64,000 nucleotides of DNA from Rugalucina vietnamica (GCA_964017185.1 OZ024871.1:25396488-25460487), one strand, 5' to 3'. Numbered from the stretch's first letter, positions 21,503 to 32,925 are shown. Program-made: numbers and translations. The notes: generated by a model not told the origin, from the sequence alone.

Positions 21503-22736
21503 TTTTATTATCCTCCATATTTGGAGAGCAAAATACAATACAAAAATACATACATGAGACATACATATACAAATTACATACATAACAATAATAACATTAT
21601 TACCCTGAGAAACACGCACGCACACATACACACATGACCAGAATAAATGACAAGAAAATGAATAATATACGATGAAAGTAGAAAGTGGTGTTTATGCACA
21701 TTCACATCAATGAAATTCACGATTCAACAAGTTATCACATGCATCCAGGGAAGTGCCGGATCAGAGCGCGCATACGCAGGTTCTGATTCGAAACGTCTCT
21801 GAGCGCTACCGTGAATGCAACCTGTATAAAAAGAAACATTAAGGATAACATCTATTTTGTCTTGATACAGACAGAGCTCAAAACTTATTCTCAAACGATT
21901 AGGTACTATTTCTATTCCAATGTTATTATATTTTGGTATCTGCTTTCAAGCATTAACAGCTTCAGTGCCTTGAGAAAAAGCTTCATTGAATCAAACCTGT
22001 CACTTTCAAGTTGAAGCATATTACTAAACCCTGACAGCATTTCCTGATCATTACCTACTTTTACGTTTATAAAGCTTCTCTAATTCTGGTTCCGGGAACG
22101 GACATTATTATTGATACTATTATTTCTTGATTAATGATAATGCTACGAATGCGATCCGGCTGAGAGAGTGTGGTGGTCGTGTTTATTGTTTCTGTTTCAA
22201 TCAAAACATAAAAAGTGCGAATGCGCAAATTAGAAACAGTTTAGGTGACGTGATGTTGCGTTTCTTTTTTGTTCAGTATATATTTGTCTTAGTTATTTAC
22301 AAGGGGGGGGGGGGGTTACATCAATGAAGCTTATAACATTATTTAATCATTTATTTCAATAGAATGTCACCTTTGAAAACTTATGAGGGTGGTAAATATG
22401 GACAAAATTTCGCTTCATATGAACGCTACACAAGGGGTTGCAAAGTGGGCGGAGCTCACACACAGGTACACACGCTATACAAAGGGTTGCAAAGTGGGCG
22501 GGGCTTTAAAAGACGCAGGTAGCTGGCTACCTTTAGGGGTCATAAAACTGACCATATTTGTGTGTCGTAATTGGTTGCAATAGACATCTACTTATTTATT
22601 AGATTTGGACATCCAAAATGACTTTTCATATTCTAGAAACAAGCAATGAAAACTATTCCAAACAAATGTACTATTCCAATTTTGGATTTTATTCTGAATA
22701 TAAAGTCTAATTTATACGCGCACATTTGTACAAACA
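21503..22736. other. Core of the long-armed element, no gene
   Basis: No gene seen. A duplicated GGGTTGCAAAGTGGGCGG motif occurs at about 22,435 and 22,483, each with ACACGCTA/GAACGCTA-like sequence before it, and a G-run lies at 22,303-22,314. Short open frames lack protein features. Confidence 0.5.
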
Positions 22737-23536
22737 GGGACAGAATAAAACGCTGAATTTTCTGCTGAATTCAGCAACTGACTATACTAAAAGGCTGAAA
22801 TACTGAACTGCTGATTTTTTTGTTGTAAACCACTTTTGATCGTTGTTACAGGTTAGGCAAATGCAAATTGTAATTTTATGTATTTGATAACATTTGTCAG
22901 TCTTTGTCCGTGTGCGACCATATCATTTCGAAACTTGACAGTCGTTTGCTGATGTGCTGATTTTAAGTAAATTAGCTATGATGTATTGAAATACGTCAAA
23001 AGTATTCAAACTGTTTTGTTTTCGGTATAGTTCCTGCAGTTTCATATATGTATGCATGTGGACAGTTTGATCAAATCACCGTAATTCAAGATAATTACAT
23101 TTAGCTTAGCTTAGAAAGAAATCAAAACTTTCCACAGTGGCTATGGTTTCATATGATGTGTTGTACTCTACTTGGTCAGAATTCTCACAGAAAAGTGTTT
23201 ACCGTAGAATGTGCAGTCCGGTTTGAGTTCGATTAGAAATGCATGTAACATTTACCAATTTAAGAAATTGAATAAGTGCAAGACGGGCCTTCCAGATATG
23301 TCAGTTCTAAAACACTTTTTTTTTTTAAAAAACAAAAATAGAAACAAGAAATGGGTGCGGGTGTTAGTTTCATTGATTTGTGGTTTAGCGTCCAACAGCT
23401 ATATATGGCCATGTGGGAATGTTGCCTCCGCTGTATGGAACTTTTACTCACTATAAGAATGTCATGGCAATCATAATTAGCTTGAAACTATATCGACCCG
23501 AGTACACAACTGATGTTTACATGTATATGTATAGAT

Positions 23537-23685
23537 GGATTGGCCTGAACCACTTTTCCTGGGCAGGCTCAGACAACCCAGAAGTCTGACTTCTGGGCGG
23601 TTAACCCGTAATCAGATCGTCATTCAGTTAAGCAGCCTATCAATTTCTCACGGTTGGAATTGGCGCGGGCTCATTTTTACCAGAA
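23537..23685 (-). mobile_element. SINE family S2, 5' part
   Basis: GAACCACTTTTCCTGGGCAG, GGTTAACCCGTAATCAG and GAATTGGCGCGGGCTC blocks in inverted order. (GTTT)n and (ATGA)n runs follow to 23,775. Confidence 0.65.
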
Positions 23686-23774
23686 AATGAATGAATGTTT
23701 GTTTGTTTGTTGTTTGATTGTTTGTTTGTTTGTTATGTTTTTTGTGAATGAATGAATGTATGTTTGTTTGTTTG

Positions 23775-23995
23775 TTTGAATTGATGCTTAACGTCCCAGT
23801 CAACAGCTAATGGTCATGTCGGGACGCTGCTTCCATTTTATGGGACTCTCACCCAAAATTAAGGACGTCATCACATCAAAAAAGTGTTTCTATAAAAAAA
23901 CACCCAACTAAACCAACAATGTTATCTGATGGTCAATCAGTACAAGCAGTCCATCTATTTCTCCTAGGCCCCAATGGGCGCGGGCCCGAATGAAT
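23775..23995 (-). mobile_element. SINE family S2, internally deleted
   Basis: CGTCCCAGTCAACAGCTAA, GCTTCCATTTTATGGGACTC, then AGTCCATCTATTTCTCCTAG and CCCCAATGGGCGCGGGCCC. The middle segment is missing. An (ATGA)n run follows to about 24,011. Confidence 0.65.
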
Positions 23996-24639
23996 GAATG
24001 AATGAATGAATACGATTGTTTTCGATTCTTTCCGATTGATTCAAACATACAAACGTGTAGCGCTTAATATTCAAATGAATGAATGAAGTGGGAAGTTCTT
24101 AATTCTACGTTTTCTTTTTTTCGGAAACACATTTAAGATTGTCATAGACTTAGAATTTCTTAGAAGAAAGGTAGATGTTCATCTCAGGTATTAAGCAGAG
24201 ACCTCCATGCACCTTCAGATATTTTAATTGAATTAACTTTATGTAAGGATAATATTAGCTAAAAAAAACTTTAGTGTCACATTCAAGCAATCTACATGTA
24301 CACGCGTGCCATGCAATGGCTATCGTGAAATTTTACACCTACTGATTAAAGGTGCTCTGCCTTCGTACTATCAAAACATTCGGTAATTGCATATATAGCA
24401 ATATACATGTACACGCGTGCCATTCAATGGCTACCGTGAAAATTTGCATCTACATTCATCTATAATTAATATTTTGTATCAAGATCATTGTATAATATGC
24501 AAAACAACGTCTAAAATTGACAACGATTAAAAAATCAGCAGTTCAGTATTTCAGCGTTTTAGTATATTTCTGCTGATCAGTCAGTTGCTGAATTCAGCAA
24601 AAAATTCAGCGTTTTAGTCTGTCCCATATACAAACACAC

Positions 24640-25320
24640 GTACATGTAAGCATGCAAATAAACGCACACATATGAATACACATTATACAGAAGAACATTT
24701 GTGCAGTACAGAACCAAGCTGAGACAGACGTACGGCCGGACGGTATGCAAACACAGGCTCAAGCATCTATGTCAACATACAAACATGAAGGTTAGAAATA
24801 AGAAGTAAGAAGTTAGAAATAAGGAATAATCTGGTCTGTCACACGTGCCATGGCGCATAATCGCCCAAGCACGCACACTCGCACATATGTGTACATACAG
24901 GCATGAATATACGCAAACATGCATGCATGCAAGCGCACACACAAACACCCGTTCGAATGTACGGACATGTGCATTTGCGCGCGGACATGCACGCACTCGT
25001 GCACTCGCACGAACATACGAGCATGCGTGATGCATATATCGAACATAAGCATTTATTTATACATACATATACAGAAACATCCATGTGCAGTACAGACCCA
25101 AGCATAGACAGACGTACGGACGGACGGTATGGTGTCTGCACACGCGAACATATATACAGGCTCAAGCATCTATGTCAACATACAAACATGGAAGTTAGAA
25201 GTAAGAACTTAACAGTTAGAAATAAGAAGTTTTAAGTTAGAGATACGGAATAACCTCCCGAGCACGGGCGCAGGCACGCGTGAAGGCACGCGCACGCCAG
25301 TTCGCATGCACACACATGTG
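24640..25320. repeat. CA/TG-rich region duplicated in tandem
   Basis: GACAGACGTACGG with GGACGGTATG, then CTCAAGCATCTATGTCAACA and GAAGTTAGAAATAAG, occur twice about 390-400 bases apart (24,715 and 25,103; 24,754 and 25,157). The rest is cryptic CA-rich simple sequence. The overlapping open frames on both strands reflect this composition. Confidence 0.75.
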
Positions 25321-25917
25321 CACTTGGTGTGAAAATGCCAATTTTGTGCTTTTAATGAAATTTCACAAGTGAATTTATTACATCGAACGCTGAACATGCA
25401 TTATGTCTATGTTGCGTATTGCACAGGCTTCAATTGTAAATAGCCCCGGGTCGTTTGAACCATATGAGCTCATAATCACCTAGAATAGATACGCATTTGA
25501 TATGGGATATTGTACCTGGATTGTTTATTAGGGGTGATAATAACATGTATTCCCCTGTTACGAATACACAGAGTCGGACATTGCAAGGACTAAGAACTAC
25601 TCCGCTTACCTTTTCTATACACAAATAAAACACTGGTTTTGCAGCCACTCAGCATTTAATTTCCCTTATTTCCCATGTAACGTTTTCGTTACCCAAATTT
25701 CATGTTTGTGAATATGGGAACATTGTCAGTAAACTGTATATGATTTAAAAGTGTTTCAAACAGTCTTCAAGTAATGCTAACGCCCCCCCCCCTAATTACG
25801 TTGTTTTAATATACAGAAACTAATATTGGATTGACCTCGAACAAACGTAATAAATTTTTTAAAATCGTTTATAACTATTTATTAAGACATGTGAAATATA
25901 AAAGGCCCGACTGTATA

Positions 25918-26411
25918 TCACCCTATAGATTCACTGTACAACAGAAAAAGAGAGAGGTAGCTGTCTCCAGTGGAGTAGCGCAATTTTCGGACAAAATTTG
26001 CGCGATAGTGTTAAGTATTTTGCGTGTTTTCTGGTAATCGGATTTGTTTATGTGCCACTTTTTACCTTTGATTGCTTTTACACACGCATGCATGTCGTGC
26101 TATGGCAAAATTACCACAAAGGTGTTAATAGGAGCATGGGGTAGGCATTCTTTTTTGATGGCAGTCGAAAAAAAGTCGAAAATTGCAACATTGTCTCTTC
26201 TAGTTTGACAATCGAACACTTTTGTAGAAAATGAATGAAGCCAGAAGTATGCGCTATCTTGGATTCTTTAACATGCCAAATCGCAGTCTGGTTTGATTTG
26301 TCTATTACGAGATTTTCAGCAATTAGTGACTGTACAGTGATTTTAGAAGAGGTGCGCGATTGTACAGCTACCTCTCTCTTTTTCTGTCGTACAGTGAATC
26401 TATAGGGTGTC
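25918..26411. mobile_element. TA-flanked MITE inside the right arm
   Basis: 494 bp with inverted ends of about 45 bases starting CACCCTATAGATTCACTGTA and continuing ACAGAAAAAGAGAGAGGTAG. TA lies on both sides, and the left arm holds the empty site (GACTGTCTATTGAAAC on the inverse strand). TA duplications are typical of Tc1/mariner-type elements. There is no coding capacity. Confidence 0.75.
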
Positions 26412-26649
26412 TAATGAAACATAAGAAATGTATATCTTAAAGATGATGTATTCAAATAACATAACATAACAACAGTGATCAGATCTTAATAAACTTTAAA
26501 TTTTGCGGACATTGCTGGGCGTCCAAAATGGACCGGAATGTCCGCAACTTTTTTATTGAAACTATCCCTATTATATCTGTTAAAAACTATAAATATTGTC
26601 ATGTAAACTCATTGAAGATGTCCGGTTGAAATGCATTTGTTACGTAAGA

Positions 26650-26993
26650 AACGTGAGGGTGAGGTTACGGCCGAGTAAAATCGATTTAAACCCGCCAGTA
26701 ACTTTGTGTTACTGATCGTTCCAAGTCGATACTTCTGTGGTGGTTCTTTTTGTTTTATTCATGGTGTTTAAAATATTTTTGTGCTGTTGGCGCCTAATAT
26801 ATGTTTGCATATTTTTAGTTAAGTTAAGGTAACTGAGTGGCCACCTATTGGGAAAATAGCTGCTCATTCGGCTTACGATATGTTTTCATGGTATAAGTAC
26901 CTGATTGTTAGTTTGGTTTTTTCCCACCTTGGTTTTTGGAGTGGGAGTCTTTTTCTGATTGCGCCTTTTCCTGATCTTTGCCTACTTGTACTT
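26650..26993 (+). mobile_element. RT-family (PLE-like) 3' fragment in the right arm
   Basis: Starts GTGAGGGTGAGGTTACGGCC and ends TGCCTACTTGTACTTTTTT. The left arm shows the uninterrupted target (GTAAGAATTACAAGG on the inverse strand). It contains the family landmark AACTGAGTGGCCACCTATTG. It is 5'-truncated and non-coding. Confidence 0.75.
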
Positions 26994-27774
26994 TTTTACA
27001 AGGATGTAAACTAAAAAGGGTTCCGACTGTTCGTTGAAACACAAGCAAAGCATATCTTAAAGATAATGTATTTGTTATCAATAATAGAAATCAGTGGGGA
27101 CCAAAGTGATCGGATCTGTTGTATAATAGGCACTGTGGACCATAATTTACAATTAGTTTATGATTAATTGCTTCAACTTTCGCAATAATATACCATGCTT
27201 TTTAATCATTAACCGTTTTCATCATTTAGTATAAGTTGCGGACATTGCGGGGCGGTCTAAATGGTCCGGGATGTCGGCAAGATTTTTTTATTGAAACTAT
27301 AGCTATTAAAACTGTTAATTACGATGAATAATGTCATGTAAACTCACTCAAGAGTTAAAGTTTACCGTTGAAATGCAATAATTTGAACGACAGAATTACA
27401 ATTGTGTAAACATGGAAGAAATTGTGACCAAACGGTCAAACATGTTTTAGTATAATCAGACATTCGAGGTTTGTGGGTCATATGGTCATTATATTTATAA
27501 TTCATAATCGATGGCTATTTTTATCGGTTTAAAGAGAAAAAACATTTACGGACATTTCGGGCCTGCGGACATTTCGGTCCCTTTGAGGCGTCCCGGAATG
27601 TCCGCAAGGAATTTTTTCTAAGTTCTTTTTTCATTTTTATGAAAATGATTTCTCCAATTTTTTGCATTTAATAGACTTATTTAATGATTATTTATGTTTT
27701 TATACATATTTAAAACAACTTAATTTTTTTGCGGACATTCCGGGCCGCGGACATTCCGGTCCCCTACACACGTC

Positions 27775-28931
27775 GACGTGTCTGAAATAATTCGTGCGCA
27801 TATTTTCACGATCATCCGCATTTTAAATGAGTTTCCCAGTTCTGCCCCATTTAGTCGAACCTTGCGTAGATTTGTTTCCAATCATGAAAAATTCCACCAG
27901 AACGACTGCATTATACACCGAGTAGCTGAAACCGAACATAATGTCTCATTTGTGTGGATATCAGATCTGCACGTTTGTTTTCACGTGTATCGAGTTCCAA
28001 AAGCCAACGCTAACATTTATTTTCGGTCAATGAATTTATTGCATGCGTTTGCCATTTCCGGATCATTGCTTATGTTCATATACTTGAACGCACAAACGAC
28101 ACGCTCAAAACAACCTGACTAATACCGTTTTCGTTCAAATTAGCGCATATGCTCCAATAAACGCACACCCTGGTCGTTTGCTATTTAAAACAAATACAAA
28201 AGCGCACACTTCTCGACTAGCACATTGGTATGTTACACAAATTTACACATAAATACTGTATTTACAGCCTCAAAACTTAACCTTAAATGTTCAAACAGTA
28301 TTTTGCAGCGATTGGGACACTTGTATGACATCATGATTTAAGTTATTTGCAAAAGTTAATCACACAGTGCGCTAATTAGAACGAATACGGCATGGCGATT
28401 TTGATGTATTAGCTTAGCATTTGGTGCAACTAACGCCATGTACTTAGTTTTTTGAGTTCCATTGAATTGCCATTTCCTGACCATTGCTTATTTTTATATT
28501 TTAAAATAAAAAACGACACATTATGCAACCGAACATGCATAATATGACAGATTTTATGCTATCACCTTTGGTGCAATTACGTCTCATGCACTAATGTTTG
28601 TCTTTGCTCAAGCTACCATTGTAACATTGATATTGATTGTGTGTTCTTTGTAAATAACTGTATTGACAGGCAATTCCAATCACCGTCTCTCTAATGTAAT
28701 TTCGTAAGTGCAAAGTCTGATCAATTCGACATAATTTTGGTAATGATGTCTTGTTCGATATATTTTTGCACGAAATACGACAAATGTTTACATTATTTCT
28801 ACTGATGAAATGTGTACTTGTTGTTTGTAGTTTTAGGAAGCGTACTGATAAGGGCCCGTCTGTCAATATTTCACGTTGATATATAACTGACCGAATGTAG
28901 CTGCTACTATGAAACCTTGCATACTGTCCCG
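27775..28931. other. No gene recognised
   Basis: A 114-codon open frame begins next to the element end, but has no recognisable protein features. Nothing else was supported. Confidence 0.5.
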
Positions 28932-28935
28932 TTAA

Positions 28936-29254
28936 AGGCCTAGGTGGACTATAAAAGGCAAAATTAGGTTACATCTCCAGCAGCTCCTTAAAATCCAATA
29001 ATCAAGTTGATTGGCTATGGCTGCTGCCTGTGGAATAACTGATATATATGCTTGCTTGTAAAATAGATAACCATAAATACCTATGCTCATACCTGTAATT
29101 AATTTTATTGCACTTTATTTAAACAGGTAATGTCTAATGGATTACCAATAAGACAATAAATATGACAGTGGTTGCATAGTAGCCCATCATTACTTGTATT
29201 ACCCGTCTCATTAAAGGTATTAATCTCTTACCACCTGGCGGCTGACTTAGGCCT
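28936..29254. mobile_element. Short TTAA-flanked MITE
   Basis: 319 bp bounded by TTAA on both sides (28,932-28,935 and 29,255-29,258), with inverted ends AGGCCTAGGTGG and AGGCCTAAGTCAG...CCAGGTGG. TTAA target sites are used by piggyBac and Kolobok elements. The inverted match is short, so confidence is moderate. Confidence 0.45.
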
Positions 29255-29309
29255 TTAATTAAACACTCGGTACCTTTGACCTGCATTTCGTGCATCTTTG
29301 ACTTCTGAA

Positions 29310-30343
29310 TCTGTAGCCATTGATCAACCTTTCACGCTCCATTTACTTTGTCTGGATCTTTTTGCCCCTTACCAGCCTTATTGACTTCTTTTGGGTCTGT
29401 TGCCCCTGGCCAACATTTCACGCTCCATTGGCTTCTTTTGGATATGTTGCCCCTGACCAACCTTTCACGCTCCATTGACTTCTTTTGGGTCTGTTACCGC
29501 TGACCAACCTTTCACGCTCCATTGACTTCTTATGAGTCTGTTGCCCCTGACCAACATTTCACGCTCCGTTGACTTCTTATGAGTCTGTTGCCCCTGACCA
29601 ACATTTCACGCTCCATTGACTTCTTTTGGCTCTGTTGCATTTGACCAACCTTTCACGCTCCATTGACTTCTTATGGTTCTGTTGCCCCTGACCAACATTT
29701 CATGCTCTATTGGCTTCATATGGGTCTGTTGCCCCTGACCAACTTTTCACGCTCCATTGACTTCTTATGAGTCTGTTGCCCCTGGCCAACCTTTCATGCT
29801 CCATTGACTTCTTATGAGTCTGTTGCCCCTGGTCAACCTTTAACGCTCAATTGACTTCTTATGGGTTTGTTGCCCCTGACCAACCTTTCACGCTCCATTG
29901 ACTTCTTATGAGTCTGTTGCCCCTGGCCAAACTTTCACGCTCCATTGACTCCTTATGGGCCTGCTGCCCCTGACCAACCTTTCACGCTCTGTGTTGACTA
30001 CGTTTGGGTCTGTTGCCCCTGACCAACCTTTCACGCTCTTTTTTTTTTTTTTTTTTTTTCGGATCTATTGCCACTGACCAACCTTTCACGCTCCATTGAC
30101 TTCTTCTGGGTTTGTTGCCTGTGACCAACCTTTCACGCTCTTTGATTTTTTTGGATCTATTGCTACTGACCAACCTTTCACGCTCCATTGACATCTTATG
30201 GGTCTGTTGCCCCTGACCAACCTTTTACGCTGTATTGACTTCTTTTCCTGACCACGATCCATTGACTTCTTTTTGGTTTGTTGCCCCTGGCCAACCTTTC
30301 ACGCTCTGTGATTTTTTCGGATATATTGCTACTGACCAACCTT
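29310..30343. repeat. Minisatellite, 47-bp unit, about 20 copies
   Basis: CCAACCTTTCACGCTCCATT recurs every 47 bases across the block (29,457, 29,504 and so on), with CTGTTGCCCCTGA in each unit. A poly-T run at about 30,039-30,058 replaces part of one unit. Since 47 is not a multiple of three, the open frame of repeated RERLV on the minus strand is not a conserved coding repeat. Confidence 0.9.
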
Positions 30344-30344
30344 T

Positions 30345-31180
30345 CACACTCTTTGATATTGTTTGGATTCCCAAGTATCTTCAGTTGCCTGGCAGCATAT
30401 TCTTTCTGTGTGTCCTCAATTTTGATTCACCATGGGTTTATCATTATTTATTTGTCCGTGACGATTCTTTGACTTGTAAGAGACCGTGCATTCCCTATAC
30501 CATGAGGACGGAATACCTAAGCAAATGCTATGAACTAGTAGAAGCTGAGGGCGAGGTTAAGCGCCTGTAAAATTGATTTGAGCACCCCTCCCGCCGAGTC
30601 ATTTTTTTTTTATTTCTGACCGTTCCAAGGTGGTACGTCTGTTGTGGTTCTAAATGCTTTGTGTTTTGGTGCTGAACGTTTGTACTGTTTGTACTTTATA
30701 TATATGTTTTCACATTTTTAGCTAAGTACGGGTAAGTGAATGGCCTTCTGTAGGCAATAAGCTGCTCATTCACCTAAGATATGTTGTTTTGCTATACAAA
30801 GGCCTGAAGGGTAAAATCAGCATACCTACAGATGACCATATCCCGAAGAATGTGCGTTGTAGAAATCAACACTCTCAGGCAGTACAAACGCAGTTTCTTT
30901 CCATAGACTATCAAGGACTGGAATGACCTCCCTGATTCTCTGATCGCTTCTGCTGAAATGTCTGATGACTGTGTGTCCAAGTTCGCATCTCTTGTGAGAA
31001 CCAGGGACTTATTTCCCTCCTGGCGCACCCCCTAGTGAAGTATTGTCAATTTGGCGTGTCGCCATTCAGATTCTTTCAATTAGTACCTGACTGTCAATTT
31101 AGGTTTCCCACCTAGGTTGATATAGTAGGACTTTCGTTCTGATTTCGCCATTTCCTTATCATTGCTTTTACATTTTAAGT
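30345..31180 (+). mobile_element. RT-family (PLE-like) copy split by a LINE piece
   Basis: An old copy of the family's 3' region: GCAGCATATTCTTTCTGTGT, GAGGACGGAATACCTAAG, GAAGCTGAGGGCGAGGTTA, AGCTGCTCATTCACC, then, after an interruption at about 30,800-31,070, TTAGTACCTGACTGTCAATT and the 3' end. Order and spacing match intact copies once the insertion is removed. Confidence 0.65.
30808..31035 (+). pseudogene. LINE C-terminal fragment inside an RT-family copy
   Basis: The plus-strand frame reads RRMCVVEINTLRQYKRSFFP, an in-frame TAG (30,904-30,906) where Arg is usual, then TIKDWNDLPDSLIAS and a final TAG at 31,033-31,035. This is the same C-terminal LINE signature as at 1920-2235, but a different lineage. 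The copy is truncated at its 5' end. Confidence 0.65.
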
Positions 31181-31689
31181 GGTTAGAAACGACCGTACAG
31201 TAGCTTCGTATCGTTTGTGAATCAAATTTATACCTTTTGTTATAATTTTTGCTATCCGGTTCTTAAATTGTAATTTCTTATATCAAATGTAAACCTCAAA
31301 TAACATAGGCATATTAGGATCATAATTGTATGTTTTATGGTCTGTTATATTGGCAGTAATGAGATGGAAAGTTAAGATAGCCATGCTCAAAGGCGTTATC
31401 ACTGCAGTTTAACGTTTCTATGGTAATATCCGATAATAAAGACTTGAAATTTCAAACATTAACTTTATTTCTTTTAGTAACATTTCACATACATCATAAT
31501 AATGGCTATCTTAGTTTCACACCCAACAAAAGATGGGGTTTTGTTTGAAAATGTGTAAATTTCCGCTATTTCTCACGATTTATGTCTAAAAACAGTAGAT
31601 TACCACTGCACCCTCACTATCATCTCTTTTGTGAATAACTCTTTAAACCAAATGTTTATTAAATATTCTGTGTATTCAACGGTACAATT
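31181..31689. other. No gene recognised
   Basis: AT-rich DNA with no supported feature. Confidence 0.5.
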
Positions 31690-32925
31690 AGGCAATTGTC
31701 AGGAAATGGCGCAATCAGAAAGATAATCCCACTCCATAAACCGAGGGGTGAAAAAAAAAACTAATATGACACTTAAGTACGTATACCAAGAAAACATCGT
31801 AAGCCGAGTGAGCAGCTATTCCCCAATAGGCGGCCACTCAGTTACCCGAACTGAACTAAAAATATAAAAATGTACATAGGGCTCAAACAGCACAAAAACT
31901 CGATCAGTAATATAAAATTACTGGGGGGATTAAACCGGTTTTACGAGTCCTGGTTTTTGATTCATCAGGATGTTTATCATGATTTATTTGTTTGTTCTTG
32001 ATGATTCATTGACTAGTTAGAGATTCACCACGAGGACCGAATAACTAACTAAATGTTATGAACCACTGCAGAAGCTGAGGGTGGGGTTAGGTGCCTGTGG
32101 GACCGGTTTGGGCCCGCCGGTGACTTTGTGTTGCTGATCGTTCCAGGTCGATACTTCTGTGGTGGTTCTTTTTGTTTTATGTCTTGGTGTTTAAATTTTT
32201 TTGGTGCTGTTGGCGCCTTATGTATGTTTTCATATTTTTAGTTAAGTTAAGGTAACTGAGTGGCCACCTATTGGGAAAATAGCTGCTCATTCGGCTTACG
32301 ATATGTTTTCATGGTATAAGTACCTGATTGTTAGTTTGGTTTTTTCCCACCTCGGTTTTTGGAGTGGGAATCTTTTTCTGATTGCGCCTTTTCCTGATCT
32401 TTGCCTACTTGTACCTTTTTACAGGCGCCTAACCTCACCCTCATCTACTGCAGTGGTTCACAACATTTAGTTAGTTGTTCGGTCCTCGTGGTGAATCTCT
32501 AACTAGTCAATGAATCACCAAGAGCAAACGAATAAATTATGATAATCACCCTGATGAATAAAAAACCGAGGGCTCAACAGATTCAGTTAGCTGCCCGACG
32601 ATGGAGATCCCTGGGCGCCGGATAACTTACTGAAACCCGGAGCAAAAGAAAAACACCAGTTGAACCCCGGTGGGCCAAGCAACGGACAAGAAGCTGAATA
32701 GCTTTATGTCGGGGCCATCATAGAGCCTTGACGCCCGACCCACTGGCGTGCAATTAAATAAGGCAGCATAGTTATCAACCATGTTTTGGTTACAAACTAA
32801 GCATGCAGACTGTCGCATAACATTCAAGTTATAACCTATATGTTTATAACGTGTTATGAATTTTCTGAACTGAAAAGAAAAATCATTCCTTCCTATAAGT
32901 TTCAAGTCTCATATCATCATGATAG
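31690..32925 (-). mobile_element. RT-family (PLE-like) copy, minus, split by a second copy
   Basis: Minus-strand copy in two parts, 31,690-31,943 and 32,427-32,925, which join cleanly as AAACCGGTTTTA and CAGGCGCCTAACC. The outer part encodes the C-terminal end of the RT protein (FITRYKHIGYNLNV, MRQSACLV, FNCTPVGRAS), then the long 3' non-coding region. The interruption is a plus-strand copy of the same family. Confidence 0.75.
31944..32426 (+). mobile_element. RT-family (PLE-like) 3' fragment inserted head-on into another copy
   Basis: Runs from GAGTCCTGGTTTTTGATTC to GCCTACTTGTACC followed by a T-run. TTTTA precedes both junctions, suggesting a 4-5 bp target duplication. Non-coding. Confidence 0.7.

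Larger units (their letters stand above)
22737..24628. mobile_element. 1.9-kb hAT-like element in the core
   Basis: Inverted terminal repeats of about 90-100 bases: the left starts GGGACAGAATAAAACGCTG and the right, inverted, GGGACAGACTAAAACGCTG. Both continue through GCTGAATTCAGCAACTGACT and TGCTGATTTTTT. The 8-bp direct repeat TACAAACA flanks it at 22,729-22,736 and 24,629-24,636, as in hAT elements. Inside are SINE S2 pieces and simple repeats, with no transposase. Confidence 0.7.
18315..27768. mobile_element. 9.45-kb element with very long inverted arms
   Basis: The two ends are inverted copies starting TGTAGGGGACCGGAATGTCC, flanked on both sides by the direct repeat CACGTC (18,309-18,314 and 27,769-27,774), a 6-bp target duplication. 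Arms run 18,315-20,548 and 25,322-27,768, about 1.6-1.7 kb each once later insertions are removed, and they match closely. No transposase, integrase or polymerase gene is visible, so it looks non-autonomous. The family is unassigned. Polinton-type elements also make 6-bp duplications and long terminal repeats, but their usual AG start and genes are not seen here. Confidence 0.8.
25322..27768 (-). repeat. Right arm of the long-armed element
   Basis: Inverse of the left arm. It has gained a 494-bp TA-flanked MITE (25,918) and an RT-family fragment (26,650). Removing these leaves about 1.6 kb matching 18,315-20,548. Confidence 0.85.

Noticed and set aside
24772-25235. Several overlapping open frames on both strands
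   Set aside because: They arise from duplicated CA/TG-rich simple sequence.
18315-27768. LTR element because of the TG...CA ends
   Set aside because: The terminal repeats are inverted, not direct, and no gag-pol sequence lies between them.
27778-28122. 114-codon open frame as a gene
   Set aside because: It starts within bases of the long-armed element's end, with no recognisable protein features or splice signals.
29982-30194. Repetitive RERLV-containing peptide
   Set aside because: The 47-bp unit shifts frame every repeat, so no stable peptide repeat exists.
29310-30343. CRISPR-like array
   Set aside because: Units are contiguous with no unique spacers, and the sequence is eukaryotic; it is a minisatellite.
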